A stretch of DNA of 64,000 bases from Actinobacteria bacterium casp-actino5. Lineage in GTDB: Bacteria > Actinomycetota > Acidimicrobiia > Acidimicrobiales > Ilumatobacteraceae. The notes beneath the pieces were generated by a model. The model saw only the letters and a program-made list of their open reading frames with translations, did not search any database and was not told the origin of the DNA. A program made the position numbers and the translations under genes. Location of the stretch: contig LFFE01000017.1 in the NCBI GenBank assembly GCA_001510385.1, positions 99,134-163,133 of the forward strand, read 5' to 3'. This document shows positions 9,549 to 18,591 of the stretch, piece by piece (position 1 is the first letter of the stretch; each line of letters starts with the position of its first letter).

Positions 9549-10895
9549 ATGGCTGATCTACTTGACTTGTCCTCCCGGGTGATCGATAGCGGCGTTGCCG
9601 ACACGCCAGTCAACCGGGTGACCCAAGAGCTGTCAGAACTACGCGACGACCTTGCGATTGTCGAAAGCTTTAGCCACTCAGTGGTTCTTGATACCGGCGA
9701 TGGCATGGTCGCTTTTGACACATCAGCGGGAAACACCGGCCGTGAAGTCGTTGAGCAGATTTCCCACTGGAGGAGCCAACCGGTCACGCACCTGATGTAC
9801 ACCCATGGCCACGTCGACCACGTTGGCGGAAGCCGAGAGTTTGCTGCGCGTTGGAATTCACCGGTTGTCGTTGGCCACACAAACGTTGCGCATCGATTTG
9901 ACCGTTACGAACAGACCAACGACTGGAACCGCGACATCAATCTTCGGCAGTTTGGTGGTATCCGCGCTGACCTCAATCTCGATCTCATCACCAATGACGA
10001 CCCCGCAGGAGATCTTGCGCCCGCAGCTTCAGAACGGCCTTGGAAAAGTTTTCTCCCCCAGGGCACGCTTCGCCCAACGCTGGAAGTTGAGAATCACCAC
10101 TCCTTGAAAGTCGGCGATGCCGTGATTGAAGCACACCATGCAAGAGGGGAAACCGACGATCACCTCTGGTTCTGGCTCCCAGACACGAGAACCATCATGG
10201 CCGGCGACTTTCTCATCTGGAACTTCCCCAATGCAGGTAACCCTCAGAAGGTGCAGCGCTACCCCGGCGAATGGGCTGCTGCCCTTCGGGCCATGGGAGC
10301 GATGCAACCCGATCTCATCGTTCCAGCTCACGGTCTACCAATCACCGGCACCGAGCGAATCCAACGAGTTCTCAACGACATTGCATCAGCACTCGAGTAC
10401 CTCGTATCAACCGTTGTTGACCTCATGAACGGCGGAGCGACCCTTGATGAGATCATCCATTCGGTGTCACTACCGAGCGACACCCTTGCCCTGCCGTATC
10501 TCCGCCCGTTGTACGACGAACCTGAATTTGTGGTGCGGAACATTTGGCGTATGTACGGCGGATGGTGGGATAAAGCCCCAAGTCGACTCAAACCAGCCCC
10601 TGACGCACAACTTGCTGAAGTCATTTCTCGAATGGCAGGTGGCCCTGAGGCCTTGCTCGAGGAGGCCGAACGTGCAGCCGTCGCCAACGATTTACGTATC
10701 GCTTGCCACCTCGCGGATATCGCTGGGTGGGCAGCGCCGGATAACCCCGACATCCACGCACGACGCGCTGCGGTGTATTTGCAACGAAGGAAGTCCGAGC
10801 CATCCCTGATGGCGAAGGGCATTTTCGCTGCAGCGGCAAAGGAGTCTCAAACCATCGTTGACACAAACTCAGGCGCCGATACCCACAAGGACTAG
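9549..10895 (+). CDS. Metallo-beta-lactamase-fold hydrolase, alkyl sulfatase-like
   Basis: 448 aa. The zinc-binding motif THGHVDHVGG lies at about residues 81-90, followed by HHARGETDDHLWFWLPDTRTIMAGDFL and VPAHGLPITG, as in the class B alkyl sulfatase (SdsA1/BDS1) lineage. A helical region after about residue 270 resembles the dimerisation domain of those enzymes. The C-terminal SCP2-like domain of full-length alkyl sulfatases (about 650 aa) is absent. Alkyl sulfatase is therefore a family guess; other ester or phosphodiester hydrolysis is possible. The last 27 nt overlap the convergent EamA gene. Confidence 0.8.
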   Translation: MADLLDLSSRVIDSGVADTPVNRVTQELSELRDDLAIVESFSHSVVLDTGDGMVAFDTSAGNTGREVVEQISHWRSQPVTHLMYTHGHVDHVGGSREFAARWNSPVVVGHTNVAHRFDRYEQTNDWNRDINLRQFGGIRADLNLDLITNDDPAGDLAPAASERPWKSFLPQGTLRPTLEVENHHSLKVGDAVIEAHHARGETDDHLWFWLPDTRTIMAGDFLIWNFPNAGNPQKVQRYPGEWAAALRAMGAMQPDLIVPAHGLPITGTERIQRVLNDIASALEYLVSTVVDLMNGGATLDEIIHSVSLPSDTLALPYLRPLYDEPEFVVRNIWRMYGGWWDKAPSRLKPAPDAQLAEVISRMAGGPEALLEEAERAAVANDLRIACHLADIAGWAAPDNPDIHARRAAVYLQRRKSEPSLMAKGIFAAAAKESQTIVDTNSGADTHKD

Positions 10896-11720
10896 GGCAA
10901 AACCTGCGACGCCTACCCCAAGCCATTGGGTTTTTGAGAGTCGCTCACGATCGATAAAGATCGCAAGCCCAATCGTGCTTGCTGGGTACATCGAGGCGAT
11001 CACTGCAACGATCGACAGCAGGCCCGATCGAACTGCTACCAAGTAAGCGAGGTTCGCGACAAGGATGGTGATCCACGCGCCGAATGTCCAGCGCCGAGCG
11101 ATCGGCGTAACGCGGTCTGCACGAAGCCGGTGACGCAGCACGACTGCAGTTGCGATTAACGCCGGCAACGTCAACGTTCGCGACGTGAGCAGTGGCCACC
11201 AACCACTTTCTGCGCCGGCAACGTCGAGAGCGATGTACCACAATCCAAACAAACCACCCGAAGCCACCACAAGAAGCAACTGAGAACGGGGCATCGTGAC
11301 CTCTGCGCGTCGCGATGACATGGCGCCGCTCACCAGCACCACCGAGGACAACGCAAACGCAATTCCGACCATCGCAACTGTGCTTGGACGTTCACCCATG
11401 GCGATCCCAACGCTCACGGGAACTACGGCCGAGAGGACTCCTGCAACTGGAGATGCGACGCTGATCGAACCCATTGACAACGCCAAATAGAACGCCGCCA
11501 CTCCCCCGACACCTCCGATACCGGCGATCGCACCCCAAATAGCGTCACGAAGCACAAAAGGGGCGGGATCAATTACGACGAGTACAACGTACGACACCGT
11601 CATCAAGAACTCGATGTACAGGGTCACTCGAAGAACCGACATGTGACGGGTTGCGCGACCCCCCATGTAGTCGGACCAGCCATAGAGCAGGGCAGACAGC
11701 ACTGCAAGAACAATCGCCAT
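10869..11720 (-). CDS. EamA/DMT-family transporter
   Basis: 283 aa, almost entirely hydrophobic, with about ten predicted transmembrane helices in two repeats of five. An N-terminal LSALLYGWSDYMGG segment and the second-repeat LLVVASGGLFGLWYIALDVAG are typical of the drug/metabolite transporter superfamily. It is an inner-membrane exporter or permease of unknown substrate. It is monocistronic by position, between the convergent MBL gene and the inositol-phosphate synthase gene. Confidence 0.85.
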   Translation of the reverse strand: MAIVLAVLSALLYGWSDYMGGRATRHMSVLRVTLYIEFLMTVSYVVLVVIDPAPFVLRDAIWGAIAGIGGVGGVAAFYLALSMGSISVASPVAGVLSAVVPVSVGIAMGERPSTVAMVGIAFALSSVVLVSGAMSSRRAEVTMPRSQLLLVVASGGLFGLWYIALDVAGAESGWWPLLTSRTLTLPALIATAVVLRHRLRADRVTPIARRWTFGAWITILVANLAYLVAVRSGLLSIVAVIASMYPASTIGLAIFIDRERLSKTQWLGVGVAGFALVLVGIGA

Positions 11721-11799
11721 TACGTGCTACCTTGCGCAACGCAATCTTCTACTTCGAGACAACAACGACACTGGCCTCGAATCAAACCTTGATTTCGTA

Positions 11800-13101
11800 T
11801 CACCCTGCTTCAGAGTGAGTGACAGGCTTCTCGCCCATCCATTCGCGAAGGGTGTTCTTGAGTTTTGTCTGCTGAATGAAAATGTCTTGCTCGGCATCGC
11901 GGGCACCCGCTGCTTGAGGAGCCTTGAAGTAGAAGCTCAACCACTCCTGAACCCCTGATTCGCCAGCGCGATGGGCGAGATCCATAAAGAGTGCGAGGTC
12001 GAGAACAATCGGGGCAGCGAGAATCGAGTCGCGACACAAGAAGTCAACTTTGATCTGCATCTCGTAACCGAGCCAACCAAAGATGTCGATGGCATCCCAT
12101 CCTTCTTTGTTGTCTCCACGTGGCGGGTAATAGTTGATGCGGACAACATGATCGATGTTGCCGTACAGGTCTGGGTACACCTCTGGCTGAAGGATCCCTC
12201 CGAGCACACCGAGTTTGGACATCTCTTTGGTCTTAAAGTTCTCTGGAGCGTCGAGTACCTCACCGTCACGGTTGCCGAGAATGTTGGTCGAATACCAACC
12301 GCGCAGACCGAGCATTCGTGCTTTCAAACCAGGTGCGAGAATTGTCTTCATCAGGGTCTGACCCGTCTTGAAATCCTTGCCCGCGATTGGGACCTTGCGC
12401 TGCTTAGAAAGTTCCACGATGCAGTCGAGGTCGGTGGTGAGGTTTGGAGCGCCATTCGCGAAGGGAACATCACACTGCAGTGCGGCATAGGCATAAATCT
12501 GGCTCGGCGCAATATTCGGATCGTTATCTTTCAACCCCTGCTCGAATGCTGCGACCGAGACGTGTACCTCACTTGGCTCCTGGTAGGCCTCGGTTGACCC
12601 GCACCACACCATGACAAGTCGATCGCAGTCGTTTTCTTCGCGGAAACGATTGATGTCGTCGATCAGGGCTAGTGCCTGGTCCCACTTATTAGGAATTGCC
12701 TTCACGCGAACCCCAGTAAGACGCGAGACCCACTTTTCGTCGAAGACCGCTTCCATTGCAACGACCCCTTCGAGTTCTTTCGCGACTTCTTCGAGGTCGC
12801 CTCCCTGAAGCACACCGGCTGTCTTCGCCGCTTCCATTGCATTCGGGGAGATCGGGTCCCAGCCGCCGAATACCAAATCATCAAGTTCAGCAAGTGAAAC
12901 GAAGTCACGAATAAGCGGGTTGCGATCCTCTTCGCGGCTTCCAAGTCGAATGTTTGCCATCTGGCTCACCGATCCAATCGGCGGATGGATGCCGCGTCGG
13001 GCGGCCATTACACCTGCGATAAAGGTTGATGCCACTGCCCCCATTCCGGGGAGCAGAACGCCAAGGCGGCCGCTGGCGGGAGTGATGTTGTGCTGAGTCA
13101 T
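11800..13101 (-). CDS. ino1: Inositol-3-phosphate synthase
   Basis: 433 aa. It converts glucose-6-phosphate to 1D-myo-inositol-3-phosphate with internal NAD+ cycling, feeding phosphatidylinositol or mycothiol synthesis in actinobacteria. Recognisable segments are GVLLPGMGAVASTFIAGV (NAD binding), GSVSQMANIRLGSREEDRNPLI, FGGWDPISPNAMEAA, the catalytic-lysine region VPIAGKDFKTGQTLMKTILAPGLKARMLGLRGWYSTNILGNRDGEVLDAPENFKTKE, and VDFLCRDSILAAPIVLDLALF. The length suits the longer bacterial/eukaryotic-like members rather than the about 360 aa mycobacterial form. It is divergently arranged with a LysR gene 70 nt away. Confidence 0.93.
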   Translation of the reverse strand: MTQHNITPASGRLGVLLPGMGAVASTFIAGVMAARRGIHPPIGSVSQMANIRLGSREEDRNPLIRDFVSLAELDDLVFGGWDPISPNAMEAAKTAGVLQGGDLEEVAKELEGVVAMEAVFDEKWVSRLTGVRVKAIPNKWDQALALIDDINRFREENDCDRLVMVWCGSTEAYQEPSEVHVSVAAFEQGLKDNDPNIAPSQIYAYAALQCDVPFANGAPNLTTDLDCIVELSKQRKVPIAGKDFKTGQTLMKTILAPGLKARMLGLRGWYSTNILGNRDGEVLDAPENFKTKEMSKLGVLGGILQPEVYPDLYGNIDHVVRINYYPPRGDNKEGWDAIDIFGWLGYEMQIKVDFLCRDSILAAPIVLDLALFMDLAHRAGESGVQEWLSFYFKAPQAAGARDAEQDIFIQQTKLKNTLREWMGEKPVTHSEAG

Positions 13102-13141
13102 GGATATAAACGTAAGTTGGATTGATGCTTAAACTCGCTTT

Positions 13142-13158
13142 GTTAAGTATTTCTTAAC
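13142..13158. promoter_or_regulatory. Palindromic LysR-type operator between ino1 and the LysR gene
   Basis: The sequence GTTAAGTATTTCTTAAC is a perfect 6-bp inverted repeat with a 5-nt centre and contains a T-N11-A core (TAAG...CTTA), the classic LysR-family box. It sits in the 70-nt gap between ino1 (minus) and the LysR gene (plus), right before the latter. It is therefore a good candidate for autoregulation and control of ino1. Confidence 0.6.
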
Positions 13159-13170
13159 TAAAATGCGGAG

Positions 13171-14043
13171 GTGGCCGAACCTCTCGACATACCGCTTCGA
13201 CAACTCGAATATCTTGTCGCCATTGCCGACCACCCGACCTGGTCTACCGCAGCAGCATCACTTGGCGTCTCAGCATCGGCGCTCTCCCAAGGCCTCGCCG
13301 ATCTCGAACGCCGAATCGGTGTTCAACTATTTGATCGGCAGGGACGCCGGCGGGTCCTCACCGATCTCGCCGACACCGTGTTACAGCACGCCCGAACCGT
13401 TCAATCAATGTCGCATGATTTGGCTCATTGGGCTGAGCGAGTGAACACCCTTAAGGTGGGATCGGTTCGGGTAGGGATGCTTGATGTTGGAGCCGTCCTC
13501 CACTTTCCAGAAGTTCTGCGAACATTTCGTGCCGACTTCCCCGAGATAGGTCTGCACCTTACGGTTGCTCCATCGAGCGAATTACTTGCCGGGCTACGAC
13601 GAGCCGACCTTGACGTCATCGTCTGCGTCAGCCCATCGGAGATTCCTCCAACGATTTCAATGACGGCGCTCTTACGCGAAGAACTTGTCCTCGTTCGACC
13701 ACCGGGCGTCAAGTCGCGGCTCCCCAGCGCATGGGGGCCATGGGTGCTGTTCCCAGAAGGTTCCCACACTCGAACCCTCATCGAGCGCAGCCTTCGTGAA
13801 CTTGGTGCACGGCCACAAGTTGTTGCTGAAAGTCATCAACCCGACGTTCTTGCGCAGATGGTGAGCCTGGGCCTCGGCTGGGGCGTTCTACCTCTCGCTC
13901 AAGTACCCGAGAACCTCGACATTGAAATCGGTGAGCCCATTGTCTCCCGAGACCTCGTCATCTGCCAGCGCGAGGGTGCACCGCAACATCCGGGGGTTGG
14001 AGCGCTCATTCAACGACTGCAATCAGCAACCCAACCTGCCTAG
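13171..14043 (+). CDS. LysR-family transcriptional regulator
   Basis: 290 aa. It has an N-terminal winged helix-turn-helix (RQLEYLVAIADHPTWSTAAASLGVSASALSQGLADLERRIGVQLFDRQGRR, about residues 10-60). A LysR substrate-binding domain follows, with GSVRVGMLDVGAVLHFPEVLRTFRADFPEIGLHL and a late SLGLGWGVLPLAQVPE stretch. The GTG start has GCGGAG directly against it, so the true start could be a few codons away. The divergent layout with ino1 and the intervening palindrome suggest ino1 as one target (inference). Confidence 0.88.
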   Translation: MAEPLDIPLRQLEYLVAIADHPTWSTAAASLGVSASALSQGLADLERRIGVQLFDRQGRRRVLTDLADTVLQHARTVQSMSHDLAHWAERVNTLKVGSVRVGMLDVGAVLHFPEVLRTFRADFPEIGLHLTVAPSSELLAGLRRADLDVIVCVSPSEIPPTISMTALLREELVLVRPPGVKSRLPSAWGPWVLFPEGSHTRTLIERSLRELGARPQVVAESHQPDVLAQMVSLGLGWGVLPLAQVPENLDIEIGEPIVSRDLVICQREGAPQHPGVGALIQRLQSATQPA

Positions 14044-14065
14044 CCACGGGTGCGACAATGTTGTT

Positions 14066-16315
14066 CTAACGCTGACGAACAGTGACCACAGCGTTGTAAT
14101 CCGGAATGCCACTCTCACGATCAGTGGAACCCGAACCAATGAGAACATTGCCCTCTGGCCACACCACCTGAAGTGACCGCTCAGCGATATCAGCAACGTG
14201 CACCCGTCCATCAAAACGACCGGTTACCGATTCGAGGGTCACCGCATCCCCATCGGCCAAATTGAGTCGCTGCGCATCCGTCGCGTTCATGAAGACTGCG
14301 TCTCGTCCAGTCCCAGTCAACGGATCACGCTGTCCATGCACGATCGAGTTGAACTGCTTACCCCTTCGAGTAGATACCAAGAACGAACCTTCAGGGAGTT
14401 CCACCGGGCGTGCCGTCGGAGTAGTGAATCTTGCTCGACCATCAACTGTGGGAAACACTCCCCCCTCGCATAAATGCCGGCCACCCCATTGCACCGAATC
14501 ACCCGTTTTCGAAAGATGTTCAATTCCCGCATACGCAGGAACAACCTCAGCAATCTCGGATCTCAGGTGTTGATTGTCACTCCACGAAAAGCAGTGAGCA
14601 TTGGCTGGCGAGACCTTGCTTGCGATCTCTCCCCAAAGTCGCCATTCGCTCTTCGCAGTGCCGACTGTGCGAGGAATCTCTGGCGAGAAAATGATTCGCC
14701 GTTCAGTTGATGTCTCGGTTCCACCACCTTCCTGCTCGTAGCGAGTTCGCACCGGCAAGATGAGAACATCTTCCCCCTCGACGAGCATCTGTGAGGTTGC
14801 AACGACATCGAGATGCACACGAAGACCGACCGTCGACAGGGCCGAGGTCACTCGCTGCGGGTCGGGTAGGACGTCAATCATGTTGCCGCCAGAGAGCAAC
14901 AACACATCAACCTGACGATCGATCACTGCTCCGACAAGCTCGGGAGCAGTTCGCGCCGGCTCACGAGGAATCTCGAACCCCCATCTCTCGCCTAACTCCA
15001 CACAATTCTCATCGGTAAGGTCACGGCCACCCGGTAAGGCTGTTGCGTAGGCGCCCATCTCCGCTCCACCTTGAACACCTGAATGTCCACGGATCGGCAT
15101 CAAACCTGCCCCATCGCGGCCGACCATTCCGCGCGACAATGCAAGATTCACGATCGCCCGCACCCCATCAACCGCATCAGCACGTTGGGTGATCCCCATC
15201 GACCACACAAAGATCGCTGACCCTACCTGCGCATACATATCAACAAACTCATCGATAACTGCGCTGTCGACTCCACAGTGCGCAAGAAGTTCGCCATCAT
15301 CAACTTTCGTCAACTGATCGGCAAGTTCCTCCCACCCAGTCGTGTGCTCTGCGATAAAGGCTGTATCGATTGCGCCACGAGCAATCAGCCTCTTCAACAC
15401 CAACTGAGCAAGTGCGACATCACCGCCAGGACGCACCGGCACATGAAGGTCGCAGATCTTTGTTCCAAACATCGCTGACTCAGCGTTGCTCGGTACCCAA
15501 TAACGCTCAAGTGCGGGTTCAAGGAACGGGTTGACGACGACGACGCGACACCCACGGGCTTTTGCAAGATAGATGTACTTTGTGAAGACGGGCTGGTTTG
15601 CTGCCGGGTTTGCACCCCAGAGCACGATGAAATCTGAGGCAATCACGTCTTCCATTGAGCATGTCGTTGCCGCGACGCCAACTGTCGCCTTGAGCCCGAC
15701 TGTTGACGGAGCGTGACACACTCGCGCCGCTGAATCGATTGACGCAATACCCATGGCCCGCGCCGCCTTGCCAGCGGCGTAATACACCTCGTTTGTTAAT
15801 CCGCGACTCGTGAGATATACCCCGACGCGATCCGGAGTCGTTGAGTTGATTGACTCTGCAATCGTGCTGACTGCCTCATCCCAAGTGATCGCCGAGAAGC
15901 CTGGGTCGCCCTTGCGGCGTCTGAGCGGATAGCCAAGCCGGCCGAGATCTCTCAGTCCGGCACCATCGAGATGCGAGAGCGATGCAACATCAGCAAGTGC
16001 ATCAACCTTCATCACATCTGCGGTGTTGAACTCCAACAGGCGCAGACGAGTACTACATAGGTGTATCCCGTCTTGGCCCCAATCGTGGAGCCCAGCGACG
16101 CCAAGAGCGCACCCATCGCAGGCTCCCTGAGTGAGCACCTTCCAGCCGTATCGCAGGTTCTTCCGATTCACCCAGATCGTTCGCAACATCTCGCCGTAGT
16201 GATTCGGCTTCACGAGGCCGATCCCATTTGGTCGCCAACTCACCCACAATGACGGCCTGGGCCGACGAATGTGCCACCGCCACGGCAACACCCTCAAGGG
16301 GCGCCAGGAAATCAT
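14066..16315 (-). CDS. FdhF/YdeP-family molybdopterin oxidoreductase (Cys form)
   Basis: 749 aa molybdo-bis(PGD) enzyme. Cys residues at about 66, 69 and 87 (GACDGCALG...HLCSTR) probably bind a cluster. At the position of the Mo-ligating Sec of E. coli FdhF this protein has Cys (RVCHAPSTVGL, Cys about 200). Domain IV near the C-terminus contains GRDAVFMNATDAQRLNLADGDAVTLES. It overlaps fdhD by 4 nt (ATGA), and FdhD proteins sulfurate formate dehydrogenases, so the pairing fits. The N-terminal 60 residues look weakly conserved. Formate is a reasonable but unproven substrate; YdeP-type members have uncertain physiology. There is no in-frame UGA. Confidence 0.85.
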   Translation of the reverse strand: MISWRPLRVLPWRWHIRRPRPSLWVSWRPNGIGLVKPNHYGEMLRTIWVNRKNLRYGWKVLTQGACDGCALGVAGLHDWGQDGIHLCSTRLRLLEFNTADVMKVDALADVASLSHLDGAGLRDLGRLGYPLRRRKGDPGFSAITWDEAVSTIAESINSTTPDRVGVYLTSRGLTNEVYYAAGKAARAMGIASIDSAARVCHAPSTVGLKATVGVAATTCSMEDVIASDFIVLWGANPAANQPVFTKYIYLAKARGCRVVVVNPFLEPALERYWVPSNAESAMFGTKICDLHVPVRPGGDVALAQLVLKRLIARGAIDTAFIAEHTTGWEELADQLTKVDDGELLAHCGVDSAVIDEFVDMYAQVGSAIFVWSMGITQRADAVDGVRAIVNLALSRGMVGRDGAGLMPIRGHSGVQGGAEMGAYATALPGGRDLTDENCVELGERWGFEIPREPARTAPELVGAVIDRQVDVLLLSGGNMIDVLPDPQRVTSALSTVGLRVHLDVVATSQMLVEGEDVLILPVRTRYEQEGGGTETSTERRIIFSPEIPRTVGTAKSEWRLWGEIASKVSPANAHCFSWSDNQHLRSEIAEVVPAYAGIEHLSKTGDSVQWGGRHLCEGGVFPTVDGRARFTTPTARPVELPEGSFLVSTRRGKQFNSIVHGQRDPLTGTGRDAVFMNATDAQRLNLADGDAVTLESVTGRFDGRVHVADIAERSLQVVWPEGNVLIGSGSTDRESGIPDYNAVVTVRQR

Positions 16316-17133
16316 TGTGTTGACGTTGACGCCGTTGGGACTACCGAGGGATCAACGTAAGCGGTGAATCGGTCATCACGGGCAAACCCGATCAGCCGAA
16401 GACCTGCCCGCTGCGCTGCATCGACGGCGAGCGACGACGGAGCGCTCACCGCAATGAGGGTCCCAAATCCGGCAGCGCAGGCTTTCTGAACCATCTCAAA
16501 ACTTGCTCGACCACTGATCACTAGCATCAAGTCGCGGGCAGGCAATCGTCCGGAGCGATACAAATGTCCAACAACTTTGTCGACTGCGTTGTGTCGCCCG
16601 ACATCCTCGGTAATTTCGACAACGTGACCATCAATGGTCACTGCCGCAGCCGCATGCGAACCTCCAGTGAGGGCAAAAACCTCTTGTTGGGAACGCAAAT
16701 TAGAAGCAACCGAGGCGACTACGTCACCATCTGGCTGACGGCCAGCATCGACACATGCAACGCTTGCGACCAACGCCGCCATGTCGGCAGTTCCACAAAC
16801 CCCACATGAAGATGAGACCGTTCCTAAGCGAGCGGAGAATGAACCGGGGAGGTGGCCCGTTTCAATGAGAACTGTCGTCGTCGGACCTGAGCGATCTACT
16901 GAAACACCCGCCGTCACATCAGCTTGGAGCATTCCCTCGGCGATACAAAAACCGAGCGCTAGTGCCACCGGGTCATCGGGAGTGCACATCGTCGTGGCAA
17001 TGATTTCACCATCGACATTGATGGCGAGTGGCTGCTCGACGACGAGCCATTCTTCAGATTGGACTGACCACCCGCTCGTATGACGGTCGGCTGTGTGGCG
17101 CCGAGCTCGTCCGTGCAGCGGTCGTGTAGTCAC
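16312..17133 (-). CDS. fdhD: Formate dehydrogenase accessory sulfurtransferase FdhD
   Basis: 273 aa. It transfers sulfur from a cysteine desulfurase to the Mo-bisPGD cofactor of formate-dehydrogenase-type enzymes. The sulfur-carrying pair is visible as SSCGVCGTADM (Cys about 110 and 113). EEWLVVEQPLAINVDGEIIATTMCTPDDPVALALGF and DVGRHNAVDKVVGHLYRSGRLP are family hallmarks. Stop and start overlap with the downstream oxidoreductase, which strongly implies that it is the client. Confidence 0.93.
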   Translation of the reverse strand: MTTRPLHGRARRHTADRHTSGWSVQSEEWLVVEQPLAINVDGEIIATTMCTPDDPVALALGFCIAEGMLQADVTAGVSVDRSGPTTTVLIETGHLPGSFSARLGTVSSSCGVCGTADMAALVASVACVDAGRQPDGDVVASVASNLRSQQEVFALTGGSHAAAAVTIDGHVVEITEDVGRHNAVDKVVGHLYRSGRLPARDLMLVISGRASFEMVQKACAAGFGTLIAVSAPSSLAVDAAQRAGLRLIGFARDDRFTAYVDPSVVPTASTSTQ

Positions 17134-17174
17134 AGGTGTAGTTTGCCACGCTGACTCACGTCACCTGCCACCGG

Positions 17175-17966
17175 TCACCCGTAGCTTCGACCAAGTCCCG
17201 CAGTTGCATCCGACTGCACGCCGTACGGCGGGATCGGATAGCGCAATCCGTTTTTCGACAGCGACTCAAGACCAGCAATGACACCCGGGAGGAACCGCGG
17301 CGGAATCGCCATCAACAATTCGTCCTCCATGACCCCGCCGTAGCGACGCTCGGCAAAACACGGGATCGACAAACTTGGTTCTCCAGTCGAGAGCGCACGA
17401 CCCCACGAATCAGCACAGGACGATTCGCCCACGCAACCCCACTCGAGTTTCTTGAAACCAGTCCATTGGAGCCCGTTGATGAACAAGATCATCTGCGCCG
17501 GTGTGGCATAGATGAGACAGATATCGGGTGGATTCAGCCGACCAGATGCGAGCGGTGACACAGCCATCGCTTCGTACTGACCGAACGGCACCGTTGTCAT
17601 TGAGTGCTGATGAGCTGACGCATCCTCAGGCGTCTCGTACCACACTCCAGTCATCCGTTCACCCGACAGCCATTCGTCATCTCGCGGGTGCAAACCAATC
17701 ACGGTCGAACACTGGTCGCCGACGAGGTCTTCTACGGTGATGCCAACCGTCCACCCGAGGCGGCTCGCCTGGCCAACGATCTGATCGGTTGTGTGGATTG
17801 CCTGTGGTCGACGGATTTTCGGAATCGACTCCATCTCGTCACGGGTGACGAACATCTTCATGCCAATTGGTGTCGTGCGAAGGCGAAGTAACCGGTTGAG
17901 ATCATCCACTACCTGCGGCCAATCGAGATGGTCTCCAATCGACACCTTTGTCTCTACGTCGCTCAC
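17175..17966 (-). CDS. DUF169 family protein
   Basis: 263 aa, cytoplasmic, no transmembrane segment. It begins with a LNRLLRLRTTPIGMKMF motif like the start of the DUF169/COG2043 family and continues with CLIYATPAQMILFINGLQW and a Cys-containing stretch EWGCVGESSCADSWGRAL. The GTG at 17966 is preceded by GGAGG at 6-nt spacing, better than an ATG 16 codons upstream. It lies between the UGSC selenoprotein gene (74 nt upstream) and fdhD (41 nt downstream), so it is probably in the same transcript. Function is unknown; the Cys residues could bind metal or take part in thiol chemistry. Confidence 0.8.
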   Translation of the reverse strand: MSDVETKVSIGDHLDWPQVVDDLNRLLRLRTTPIGMKMFVTRDEMESIPKIRRPQAIHTTDQIVGQASRLGWTVGITVEDLVGDQCSTVIGLHPRDDEWLSGERMTGVWYETPEDASAHQHSMTTVPFGQYEAMAVSPLASGRLNPPDICLIYATPAQMILFINGLQWTGFKKLEWGCVGESSCADSWGRALSTGEPSLSIPCFAERRYGGVMEDELLMAIPPRFLPGVIAGLESLSKNGLRYPIPPYGVQSDATAGLGRSYG

Positions 17967-18039
17967 CGTGCACCTCCAGATGTACTCGCTCGTCTCATGT
18001 TGACACGCGAACAAACCACGACAAGTTGTCGGAGCAGCG

Positions 18040-18570
18040 TTAGGAGATGATTTCGTTGATCACTGACTCGATCACACCTGCTGCAAGGGCACGCATCTCG
18101 TCATCGGTGCGATCTTGAATCGGGTGCTCAACAAATATTCGCGCAACGTCTGGGAAACCGAGCGCTGCCGACTGAGCATCCGCCCCACTCACGAATTCAC
18201 TTGACGCGACGAACACTCCAGGGACTCCACGGCTTTCGAGATCGACGATGTCATGCACACTGCATGACGTGCAACTGCCTCAATCAGCAAGCGCTTCGAT
18301 CACGAGCGTGCATTGAGTCGCGATCTCGTGTCGAAGGTCCACTGGCGCAGGCTTTGAAAACGTTGGTTTCTTGTAGCGCCGAACTATTGCGCCTCGCTCT
18401 ATCAGTTGACGTTCAATTTCGTCGAGGAAGACGTCACCTCGAGGTTTTGAGATGTCGAGCAACCCAATCGTCTCCCCGCTGAGAGACGAAGGACGCGCCA
18501 AGCGAGTGCGGGTTGCCGGAGCACTCTCCGACGTTGGGTCGAGGACGATGGTCTCACTCACGTTTGCCAC
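18040..18570 (-). CDS. UGSC-motif selenoprotein (in-frame UGA read as selenocysteine)
   Basis: 176 aa when the TGA at 18282-18280 is read as Sec (residue 97). Upstream of it are 96 aa with a GLLDISKPRGDVFLDEIERQL start and KKPTFSKPAPVD. The reading frame continues ...EALAD-U-GSCTSCSVHDIVDLESRGVPG through 79 further residues to a TGA at 18040. This is the UGSC motif that names a known selenoprotein family, in which the Sec is flanked by two more cysteines (UGSCTSC). The coding frame is uninterrupted on both sides, selA, selB and tRNA-Sec lie 1.5-5 kb upstream, and a perfect hairpin follows the UGA. A GTG start is used; a GTG 3 codons later is equally possible. Automated callers would split it in two. 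The biochemical function is not established; thiol/redox catalysis with the neighbouring thioredoxin-domain protein is inferred. Confidence 0.9.
18250..18268 (-). promoter_or_regulatory. bSECIS-like hairpin just after the Sec UGA
   Basis: On the minus strand GTCATGCA-GTG-TGCATGAC forms a perfect 8-bp stem with a 3-nt GUG loop. The stem starts 12 nt after the UGA and the apical loop is about 20-22 nt after it. Bacterial SECIS elements bound by SelB are stem-loops in the coding region right after the UGA with the apical loop at roughly this distance and a G in the loop. It codes for the TSCSVHD residues at the same time. Confidence 0.75.
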
Positions 18571-18591
18571 CTTAGACGATCCGCCAACTAC

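Noticed and set aside
15700..15730. Possible Sec at the molybdenum-ligand position of the FdhF-like protein
   Set aside because: The codon is Cys (in RVCHAPS) and the frame has no internal UGA.
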